From positions 682,001-746,000 of the forward strand of contig MKSR01000040.1 in NCBI GenBank assembly GCA_001898145.1: DNA of 64,000 nucleotides. The letters are read 5' to 3'. Below the pieces are notes generated by a model. That model saw only the letters and a list, made by a program, of their open reading frames with translations, had not been told where the DNA came from and searched no databases. This document shows, one piece after another, positions 25,110 through 32,664 of the stretch; position 1 is the stretch's first letter, and every line of letters starts with the position of its first letter. Position numbers and translations under genes: made by a program. This DNA is from Dyadobacter sp. 50-39. Lineage in GTDB: Bacteria > Bacteroidota > Bacteroidia > Cytophagales > Spirosomataceae.

Positions 25110-26027
25110 ATGACACCGAAAATGACTGTTTTTGGAGAAGTACTTTGGGACGTACTGCCCGATACACGGCTCGCCGGAGGGGCTCCCATGAATGTAGCCG
25201 CACATTTGCAGCGGTACGGGATGGACGTCTCGTTCATCAGCCGCGTAGGCCACGACGAGCTGGGCGCCGGGCTGCTCGCGTTCATGAGCGGCCACGGACT
25301 TTCCACGCAATGGGTGCAAACGGGCGAAACGCACCTCACGGGCATTGCCAAAGCCAATGTGTCTGACAGCAACGAGGTTACCTATAAAATCCTGCATCCT
25401 GTGGCATGGGACTACATTCAGTTCGACCGTGCCGCGGCCGAACGCGTCGTTGCCAGCGACTTCTTCGTGTACGGCACCCTGGCGGCCCGCGACCATACCT
25501 CGCAGGAAACGCTGCTGCGTTACCTCGAATATGCGGTCACCTCTCACCGGTGCCTGCCCGTGTTCGACGTGAACCTGCGCCCGCCGCATTACACGCAGGA
25601 GCAAGTCACGAAACTGCTGGGCTGCGCACGCATTGTCAAAATGAATGAGCACGAACTCCGGGAAGTGACTGCGTGGTTCACCACATTCGAGCAAGAGCAG
25701 CAGGCAATGGCATTCCTCATCGCCCAGTTCCAACTCGACATGGTGGTGCTGACCTGCGGGGCCGAGGGCGCAATGGTGCTCACCAGCGCCGGCGACGCGG
25801 TGCGGCACCCCGGGTTTACAGTGAACGTCTCCGACACGATCGGCAGCGGCGACGCGTTTCTCGGCGCATTCCTGTACCAGTTTGCCAGCGGGCATTCCCT
25901 GGCCGAATCGCTTGAATTCGGCTGTGCCGCCGGGGCATTTGTGGCAGGCCATGCCGGTGCATTGCCTGCATTCGGCGAGCGCGACATCCAAGACCTGATC
26001 CTATCACAGCAGGTCGTAATCGACTGA
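25110..26027 (+). CDS. PfkB-family carbohydrate kinase, probable fructokinase
   Basis: 305 residues. Ribokinase-fold motifs: GEVLWDVLPDTRLAGGAPMNVAAHLQRYG (substrate and Gly-rich region) and DTIGSGDAFLGAFLYQ with the catalytic base D248. Cytoplasmic. Its place between a sugar porter and a SusC/SusD/GH32 set fits ATP-dependent phosphorylation of fructose to fructose 6-phosphate, the entry step to glycolysis. Related PfkB enzymes act on other sugars, so the substrate rests on context. Confidence 0.9.
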   Translation: MTPKMTVFGEVLWDVLPDTRLAGGAPMNVAAHLQRYGMDVSFISRVGHDELGAGLLAFMSGHGLSTQWVQTGETHLTGIAKANVSDSNEVTYKILHPVAWDYIQFDRAAAERVVASDFFVYGTLAARDHTSQETLLRYLEYAVTSHRCLPVFDVNLRPPHYTQEQVTKLLGCARIVKMNEHELREVTAWFTTFEQEQQAMAFLIAQFQLDMVVLTCGAEGAMVLTSAGDAVRHPGFTVNVSDTIGSGDAFLGAFLYQFASGHSLAESLEFGCAAGAFVAGHAGALPAFGERDIQDLILSQQVVID

Positions 26028-26059
26028 TTTTCAATTCACCCTTTTTAATCGAAAACACT

Positions 26060-29000
26060 ATGAGAAAAATTTTACTGCTGGTGGCCCTTGCGGTCGCCTG
26101 CATGCTGTACCTGCCCGCCCATGCGCAAACCAGGGCACAAGTGAAGGGCGTCGTCAAGAGCAGCGACGGCGAGCCGCTTCCCGGCGTAAACGTCCTCGAA
26201 AAAGGAACTTCCAATGGGGCTGTAACCGACGTATCGGGCGCCTACGCCATCTCCCCGGCGTCGGGCGCGACGCTCGTGTTCTCCTACATCGGCATGCAAA
26301 CCAAAGAAGTAGCCGTGGGTAACCAGACGGTCATCAACGTCACCCTCGACTACGATCAGAAGAGCCTCAACGAAGTGGTGGTGGTAGGTTACACCTCTTC
26401 CAAAAAAGAGGACCTTACCGGGGCCATTGCGGTGGTGGACATGGCGCCCCTGAAAAATATCAGCTCCGGGAACCCGATGCAGGCGTTACAGGGCCGGGTA
26501 CCAGGGTTGTATATTGAAAAAACCGGCTCTCCGAACGGCACCAACTCACGCATCCTGATCCGCGGCGCGAACACGCTCGGCAACACCGATCCGCTCTACA
26601 TCATCGACGGCGTGCCCACCAAGCGGCCGGAGGTATTCCAGGGACTGAACCCGAATTCCATCGAGTCGATACAGGTGCTGAAAGACGCATCGGCGTCGTC
26701 CATCTACGGTTCGCGGGCTTCCAACGGGGTGATCATCATTACCACCAAAAACGGCGCGAATACCAACGGCAAGATCAATATCGATTTCAATACCAGCATT
26801 TCGACGCAATCGGAGAAGTATGCCCGGTTTAAAATGCTGAATGCGGCGGATCGCGGCCGGGCATTATGGCAGGCATCGGTGAACGACAGGGTGAACCCCG
26901 AGGACGGTTACGGTGCACTGTACCAGTTCGACTGGAACAAGGATTTCACCAATCCCATACTGAACGGGGTAAAAGTACAGCCGCTCGTAGGCGGCAATGC
27001 CAACATGCCTGCCGGCGATACCGACTGGCAGAAGGTGATGTACAAAACCGGCATTGTAACCAATAATGAGCTGACGATCTCGGGCGGCAACGGTACCTCT
27101 TCGCTCCAAATCAATTTGGGCTATTACAAAAACACCGGCATGCTCCGCTACACCGATTACGACAAGCTGAGCGGCCGCATCAACGGCCTCACCAGCGCAT
27201 TCGACGGTAAATTGAAAATCGGGGCGAATATGCAGATCGCCTCGTCGAACGAAACGCTTGCTTCTACCGACATCGGCGGCGCGGCTACGCCAGGCCTGGC
27301 CGTTACCCTGGCGCCGACCATTCCGGTATATGCCAAAGACGGCTCCTGGGGCGGTGCCATCGGCTCGGGCTACTCCGACCGCAACAACCCGCTCCACATG
27401 CAGGAGATCAACAAATGGGACAATGCCCACCGGCTAACGCTCTTCGGCAATGTGTTTGTGGAAATCCAGCCATTCAAAAACTTCTACCTGAAAAGCAGCC
27501 TGGGCGCGGATAATGCCGCCTACGCTTTCAAAAACATCGAACAATCCTTTGAAGAAGGCTCTTTCGGCCGCGCCAACAACAGCCTGACCATCGACCAGAA
27601 TCGCTACCTGAGCGTTACCTGGTCCAACACCGCCCGTTATAACCTGGATCTGGGCAGCAGCCATTTCAAGTTCCTGGCGGGTATCGAGGCCATTAAAAAT
27701 GACTCCGATTTTGAAATAGCCCGGAAAGAAGGCTTTGCCGTGCAGACAAAGGAATACTTTGTACTGAATGCAGGGACGGGCAATACCAACGTCACCGGTA
27801 CAGGCTCGGGCAGCCGGTTGCTTTCACAATTCGCCCGCATCGACTACGGCTTTTCGGACCGTTACCTGGCCGCCATTACCATCCGTCGGGACGGCTCTTC
27901 GCGTTTCGGTTCTGCCAATGCCTACGGTATTTTTCCGGCGGCATCGGTCGGCTGGCGCATTGATAAGGAACAGTTTTTCAAGGGTGTAACCAAAATAAGC
28001 AATCTGAAACTGCGGGCCGGGGTCGGCAGGGTTGGGAACCAGGAGATCGGTGACCTCGCCCGCTTTGGATTGTACGATACGCGTTACGGTGCACGCCAGT
28101 CCCAGTTTCCCAACGGCCATAACGGGTTTTTCGACCAGTTTTATAACATCGGTACCGCGTATGACCTCAATGGTGCCAATACGGGCAACCTGCCCTCCGG
28201 CTTCGTGTCGATCCAGGGCGCTAATCCGAATCTGAAATGGGAGACGACCGACGAAGCCAACTTCGGGCTTGATTTCGGATTGTTCGACGGCATGATCCAG
28301 GGGTCGTTCGACTACTTCACCCGCAAAACCAGCGATATCCTCATCACCCCGCCGGTGGCTTCCGCCGTGGGCGAGGGGCAGCTGCGGGTACTGAATGGCG
28401 CGGCGAAGTCCAACAAAGGTTTCGAATTTTCAGCCGGCTACTATGCCCGTCCGAAAGGCGATTTTACCTACAATGTCATGGCCGGCGTGAGCCGCTTCCG
28501 CGACAAGATCACCGAGCTGCCGGAAGAAGTACGTGCCGCCTACCCCGGCAATGCGATCCAGACCATCCTCGGCCATTCGCAGTTCGATTTGTTCGGCTAT
28601 AAAACCAATGGCCTCTTCCAGAACCAGGCCGAAGTGGATGCCGCTCCCGCACAGGTGGGCGCCGGCCCCGGTCGCATCCGGTATGTGGATACCAACGGCG
28701 ATAACCGCATCGACGATCTCGACCGCGTGTTTTTCGGTACCACCCTACCTGCATTTGAATACAACCTGAAAGTGGAGGCGTTCTACAAGTCGTTCGACTT
28801 CTCGGTATTCGGTTCGGGCATTGCGGGGCGCAAGGGTTTCGACATTTACACTTTCTATAATAATTTCATCCGCGGCCGCGAAAATGTAGGCCCGGGCGTG
28901 TTCGATGCCTGGTCGCCGACGAATACCGGCTCGAAAATCCCGGCCCTGTCGCTTTCGGATGCAAACAACGAGACGCGCACTTCGGATTATTTCAATGTGA

Positions 29001-29221
29001 ATACTTCCTATTTCAAACTGCGCAACGTCCAGCTGGGCTACGCGCTGAACTCCCAGCTGACCCAGAAGATCAAACTGCAACGCGTGCGGATGTACCTGAT
29101 GGCCGAAAACCTGTTCCTGATCAAATCGAAGCAGTTCAGTGGCCCCGATCCCGAAAGGACGGATATCAACGCCATCCCCATCCCGCGAACATTTACATTC
29201 GGTTTGAACATTTCTTTCTAA
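26060..29221 (+). CDS. SusC/RagA-type TonB-linked outer membrane transporter (fructan locus)
   Basis: 1053 residues. Signal peptide to HAQ at about 23; carboxypeptidase-regulatory-like domain (VKGVVKSSDGEPLPGVNVLEKGT); TonB-box-like segment NEVVVVGYTSSKKEDLTGA; plug with LQGRVPGLYIEKTGSP, LYIIDGVPTKRP and ILKDASASSIYGSRASNGVIIITTK; then a 22-strand barrel ending in TFTFGLNISF with terminal Phe. It forms the bivalve complex with the SusD protein encoded 20 nt downstream and imports oligosaccharides using TonB energy. Substrate, fructan or fructo-oligosaccharides, is inferred from the GH32 and fructokinase genes. Confidence 0.95.
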   Translation: MRKILLLVALAVACMLYLPAHAQTRAQVKGVVKSSDGEPLPGVNVLEKGTSNGAVTDVSGAYAISPASGATLVFSYIGMQTKEVAVGNQTVINVTLDYDQKSLNEVVVVGYTSSKKEDLTGAIAVVDMAPLKNISSGNPMQALQGRVPGLYIEKTGSPNGTNSRILIRGANTLGNTDPLYIIDGVPTKRPEVFQGLNPNSIESIQVLKDASASSIYGSRASNGVIIITTKNGANTNGKINIDFNTSISTQSEKYARFKMLNAADRGRALWQASVNDRVNPEDGYGALYQFDWNKDFTNPILNGVKVQPLVGGNANMPAGDTDWQKVMYKTGIVTNNELTISGGNGTSSLQINLGYYKNTGMLRYTDYDKLSGRINGLTSAFDGKLKIGANMQIASSNETLASTDIGGAATPGLAVTLAPTIPVYAKDGSWGGAIGSGYSDRNNPLHMQEINKWDNAHRLTLFGNVFVEIQPFKNFYLKSSLGADNAAYAFKNIEQSFEEGSFGRANNSLTIDQNRYLSVTWSNTARYNLDLGSSHFKFLAGIEAIKNDSDFEIARKEGFAVQTKEYFVLNAGTGNTNVTGTGSGSRLLSQFARIDYGFSDRYLAAITIRRDGSSRFGSANAYGIFPAASVGWRIDKEQFFKGVTKISNLKLRAGVGRVGNQEIGDLARFGLYDTRYGARQSQFPNGHNGFFDQFYNIGTAYDLNGANTGNLPSGFVSIQGANPNLKWETTDEANFGLDFGLFDGMIQGSFDYFTRKTSDILITPPVASAVGEGQLRVLNGAAKSNKGFEFSAGYYARPKGDFTYNVMAGVSRFRDKITELPEEVRAAYPGNAIQTILGHSQFDLFGYKTNGLFQNQAEVDAAPAQVGAGPGRIRYVDTNGDNRIDDLDRVFFGTTLPAFEYNLKVEAFYKSFDFSVFGSGIAGRKGFDIYTFYNNFIRGRENVGPGVFDAWSPTNTGSKIPALSLSDANNETRTSDYFNVNTSYFKLRNVQLGYALNSQLTQKIKLQRVRMYLMAENLFLIKSKQFSGPDPERTDINAIPIPRTFTFGLNISF

Positions 29222-29241
29222 TCCCTGAAAAAGCATTGTAT

Positions 29242-30954
29242 ATGAAAAGCAAATACATCATCGGCCTGATCGCCAGCAGCACGTTGCTGATCACCACCTC
29301 GTGTAACGATTTCCTCGACTACCAGCCGCAAGGGCTGCTGTCGTCCGAAAATGTTAAGTCGGCCTCCGCCGTAGAATCGCTGGTGACGGCTGCCTACGCC
29401 GGCATTGGCAACGACGACATGATCGGCCCCATGACCAGCATGTGGGTGTACGGCAGCGTCCGCTCGGACGATGCATACAAGGGTGGCGGCGGCGTCTCCG
29501 ACGTGGCGGAAGTGGATTTTTACGAGCACTACAACCTCACCCGCCCGGACCTGGGCCTGATGCACCCTTTCACCTGGGAGAATTTTTACAAAGCCATTTC
29601 CCGCGCCAATGCGGCGCTTACGAGCCTGAATGCACTGACCGACGCCGATTTCCCGTTGCGCGCCACCCGCATTGCAGAAATGCGTTTCCTGCGCGGCCAT
29701 TCCCATTTCATGCTCAAAATGCTGTTCAAAAATGTGCCTTATATTGATGAAAAATTGTCGAGTGACGATATTCTGAAAGAGTCGAACGTGCGCTACACCC
29801 ACGACGAGCTTTGGAACAAAATCGGTGAGGACTTCCAGTTTGCAGTAGATAACCTGCCTCAGAAGCAGGCCCAGATCGGCCGGGCCAACAAGCTGTCGGC
29901 TGCCGCCTACCTCGCCAAATTAAGGCTTTTCCAGGCCTACGAGCAGGATGCGAACCACAAGGTGACGGCTATCAACAAAAACCGCTTGCAGGAAGTGGTT
30001 ACCCTCACTCAGCAGGTGATCGCCTCCGGCCAGTACAGCCTCCAACCCGATTTTGCCGAGAATTTCATCGCCGAAACCGAGAATGGCCCTGAATCCATTT
30101 TTGCCATTCAGTACTCGATCAACGACGGTACCGCCGTGGGCCGCCTGAGCTACGTGACGGGCCTCAACTACCCGCACGGCGCACCGCAATACGGCTGCTG
30201 CGGCTTCCACCAGCCGAGCCAGAACCTCGCCAACGCCTACCGTACCGACGCGAACGGCCTCCCGCTTTTCGAGGCTTCCAATGACAAAAACGTGGATTTC
30301 AGCACCGAGACCGTGGACCCTCGTGTGGACCACACCATCGGTATCGACGGCCACCCCTACAAATATGACGCCACCAAGCCATTCAGCAACAGCTGGGTAC
30401 GCGACCCGGGCGTGTATGGCTTTTTTCACACAATGAAAGAGCAGCAACTGGCTACGAGCGCTTCCTACCACAAGGAAGGGCCATTCATCGGCAGCTCCAA
30501 AAACATCGATATCATCCGCTACGACGATGTGCTGCTGATGCAGGCCGAAGCATACATTGAACTCGGGCAGCATGCAATGGCATTGCCGCTCATCAACCAG
30601 ATCCGCAAACGTGCCGCGGCGAGCACCGGGCGGCTGAAAAAGACCGATGGCAGCTTCGCTTCGAAATACAATATCAAGGAATACAGCGCTGCCGGCTGGA
30701 CGCAGGATTACGCCCGGAAGGCGCTGCGCTGGGAAAGAAGGCTCGAATTCGCGACGGAAAGCCCGCGCTTTTTCGATCTCGTGCGCTGGGGTATCGCAGA
30801 GCAAACTTTGAATGCGTATCTTGAAAAGGAAAAAGTACGTCGTCCGTTCCTGGCTACTGCGAAATTCACTGCCGGAAGGGATGAGTATCTGCCCATTCCG
30901 CAGCGGGAGATCAGTTTCACGAAGGGGCTCTATGTGCAGAATCCGGGTTACTGA
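29242..30954 (+). CDS. SusD/RagB-family glycan-binding lipoprotein (fructan locus)
   Basis: About 570 residues from the ATG at 29242 (MKSKYIIGLIASSTLLITTSC); an in-frame TTG at 29236 is a less likely start. Lipobox TTSC, then NDFLDYQPQGLLSSENV. The TPR-rich SusD core has AEMRFLRGHSHFMLKMLFKNVPY and later LMQAEAYIELGQHAMALPLINQIRKRA, and the C-terminus closes with YLPIPQREISFTKGLYVQNPGY, the standard SusD tail. A surface-exposed lid for the SusC barrel. A nested inverted repeat separates it from the GH32 gene. Confidence 0.95.
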   Translation: MKSKYIIGLIASSTLLITTSCNDFLDYQPQGLLSSENVKSASAVESLVTAAYAGIGNDDMIGPMTSMWVYGSVRSDDAYKGGGGVSDVAEVDFYEHYNLTRPDLGLMHPFTWENFYKAISRANAALTSLNALTDADFPLRATRIAEMRFLRGHSHFMLKMLFKNVPYIDEKLSSDDILKESNVRYTHDELWNKIGEDFQFAVDNLPQKQAQIGRANKLSAAAYLAKLRLFQAYEQDANHKVTAINKNRLQEVVTLTQQVIASGQYSLQPDFAENFIAETENGPESIFAIQYSINDGTAVGRLSYVTGLNYPHGAPQYGCCGFHQPSQNLANAYRTDANGLPLFEASNDKNVDFSTETVDPRVDHTIGIDGHPYKYDATKPFSNSWVRDPGVYGFFHTMKEQQLATSASYHKEGPFIGSSKNIDIIRYDDVLLMQAEAYIELGQHAMALPLINQIRKRAAASTGRLKKTDGSFASKYNIKEYSAAGWTQDYARKALRWERRLEFATESPRFFDLVRWGIAEQTLNAYLEKEKVRRPFLATAKFTAGRDEYLPIPQREISFTKGLYVQNPGY

Positions 30955-30956
30955 TG

Positions 30957-31034
30957 TGTCAGCCTGAGCGGACCGGGCCGCCTGGCAGTCGAAGGCCGGT
31001 ACTGCAACGGCCTTCGACTCCGCTCAGGCTGACA
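30957..31034. repeat. Nested inverted repeat between susD-like and GH32 genes
   Basis: Outer arms: TGTCAGCCTGAGCGGA (30957-30972) and TCCGCTCAGGCTGACA (31019-31034), a perfect 16 bp match. Inner arms: AGTCGAAGGCC (30987-30997) and GGCCTTCGACT (31009-31019), a perfect 11 bp match. A 14 nt bulge lies on the left side only. It would fold into one long hairpin in RNA. There is no strong T run. It looks like a dispersed intergenic repeat element and may attenuate read-through or protect transcript ends. Confidence 0.85.
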
Positions 31035-31065
31035 GTTAAAGCGTTATTGACAAATGTAAAAAAGC

Positions 31066-32568
31066 ATGAAAAAAATCTCACTACTCGTCGCACTGCTGCT
31101 GGGCCAACTTGCGAACGCTCAGGAAACCCCTGAAAAGTACCGCCCGCAATTCCACTTCTCGCCGAAGGCGCATTGGATGAACGACCCGAACGGAATGGTG
31201 TACCACAATGGCACGTACCATTTGTTCTTCCAGTATTATCCCGAGGCGAAAGTGTGGGGACCGATGCATTGGGGACATGCCACCAGCAAAGATATGCTGC
31301 ATTGGAAAGAGCAGCCCATTGCCCTTTATCCCGACAGCCTGGGCTACATTTTCTCCGGCAGCGCCGTGGTAGATGCCAACAACACTTCGGGCTTCGGCAA
31401 AGATGGCAAGGCGCCCCTGGTAGCGATTTTCACGCACCATAACCCGGTGATCGAAAAACAAAAAACCGGCCTCCACGAATACCAGAGCATTGCGTACAGC
31501 CTCGACGACGGTAAAACCTGGACCAAGTACAGCGGCAACCCGGTACTGCCCAATCCCGGCATCAGCGACTTCCGCGATCCCAAAGTGCGCTGGTATGAAC
31601 CGCAGAAAAAATGGGTCATGACGCTCGCCACCAAAGACCGCATTACCTTCTACTCCTCGCCCGACCTCAAAAGCTGGTCGAAGGAAAGCGAGTTCGGGGC
31701 CGACGCCGGCGCGCACGGGGGCGTATGGGAATGCCCGGACCTGCTCCCGTTCATGCACGAGGGCAAACAGGTGTGGGTCCTGATCGTCAATATCAATCCG
31801 GGTGGGCCGAACAAAGGCTCGGCAGGCCAGTACTTCGTGGGCGATTTCGACGGCAAGACCTTCACAGCAAATTCCAAAGAAACCAAGTGGCTCGATTGGG
31901 GCGCGGACAATTATGCCGCCGTCACATTTTCTAACACCGGTAATCGCACCCTGCTGATGGGCTGGATGAGCAACTGGCAATATGCCAACCAGGTACCGAC
32001 AGACCCCTGGCGCAGCGCCAACACCATTCCCCGGGAGCTGGGCCTGACAAAGGTGGGCAGCGAGTTGTACCTGACCTCCGTTCCGGCCAAAGAACTCGAC
32101 AACATCAAAGCGGAAGGTTACAGCAGGAAGAACCTGGCGGTAAAAGCGCCGGTGGACCTGGCACCGAAAGGCGGCAACGCATCCGGCCTCTTCCGCCTTG
32201 ACCTGAAAACGACCACAGCTGACGATTTTGAACTCGTACTGTCCAACAAAGCGGGTAATGAATTGCTGGTTGGCTATGACAAAACCGCCAACCAATACTA
32301 CATCGACCGCAAAAAGTCCGGCAAGACGGATTTTGAAAAGGGTTTTGGAGAAAGGCATACCGCGCCGAGGCTTTCCAGGGACGGCAAAATCACGTTGACC
32401 CTCGTGGCCGACGTGGCGTCTGTGGAGCTTTTCGCGGACGGCGGCCTGACGGTCATGACCGACATTTTCTTCGCCGAAACGCCGCTTTCCGGGCTTACTA
32501 TCAAATCCGCGAAAGGCATTAAAGTGGAAGAGTTGCAGTACAATGCATTGAAGCCATCGATCGAGTAG
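31066..32568 (+). CDS. Glycoside hydrolase family 32, fructan beta-fructosidase/levanase type
   Basis: 500 residues. Type I signal peptide MKKISLLVALLLGQLANAQ with no lipobox, so periplasmic rather than surface-anchored. GH32 motifs: HWMNDPNG with nucleophile D40, FRDPK with transition-state stabiliser D171, and WECPDL with acid/base E222. The N-terminal five-bladed propeller is followed by the C-terminal beta-sandwich (DLAPKGGNASGLFRLDLKTTTADDFEL; SVELFADGGLTVMTDIFF). It would release fructose from inulin, levan or sucrose-type oligosaccharides imported by the SusCD pair. Endo or exo mode cannot be told from sequence alone. Confidence 0.95.
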   Translation: MKKISLLVALLLGQLANAQETPEKYRPQFHFSPKAHWMNDPNGMVYHNGTYHLFFQYYPEAKVWGPMHWGHATSKDMLHWKEQPIALYPDSLGYIFSGSAVVDANNTSGFGKDGKAPLVAIFTHHNPVIEKQKTGLHEYQSIAYSLDDGKTWTKYSGNPVLPNPGISDFRDPKVRWYEPQKKWVMTLATKDRITFYSSPDLKSWSKESEFGADAGAHGGVWECPDLLPFMHEGKQVWVLIVNINPGGPNKGSAGQYFVGDFDGKTFTANSKETKWLDWGADNYAAVTFSNTGNRTLLMGWMSNWQYANQVPTDPWRSANTIPRELGLTKVGSELYLTSVPAKELDNIKAEGYSRKNLAVKAPVDLAPKGGNASGLFRLDLKTTTADDFELVLSNKAGNELLVGYDKTANQYYIDRKKSGKTDFEKGFGERHTAPRLSRDGKITLTLVADVASVELFADGGLTVMTDIFFAETPLSGLTIKSAKGIKVEELQYNALKPSIE

Positions 32569-32578
32569 CACCATGCTG

Positions 32579-32635
32579 GCGGTATCCTAAGCGGCATGTC
32601 CCTGGCACGCCCGCTTTCCGGATACCGCTTTATTT
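32579..32635 (+). terminator. Terminator after the GH32 gene
   Basis: GCGGTATCC (32579-32587) pairs with GGATACCGC (32620-32628), followed by TTTATTTT. The long loop contains further G/C-rich sequence. It separates the structural genes from the regulator gene. Confidence 0.7.
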
Positions 32636-32640
32636 TGTAT

Positions 32641-32648
32641 TATATTTG
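32641..32648 (+). promoter_or_regulatory. -10 element of the fructan hybrid regulator gene
   Basis: TATATTTG is a full TAnnTTTG match, 16 nt before the ATG at 32665 and directly after the GH32 terminator. No good -33 is seen. It suggests the regulator is transcribed on its own. Confidence 0.5.
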
Positions 32649-32664
32649 AAATACAAACTATCCT

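Noticed and set aside
30957-31034. Palindrome considered as an insertion sequence end or CRISPR repeat
   Set aside because: No transposase, target duplication or spaced repeat series is present; it is one isolated hairpin.
31081-32574. 497-codon minus-strand open frame across the GH32 gene
   Set aside because: The opposite strand has all three GH32 catalytic motifs; the antisense frame is a shadow.
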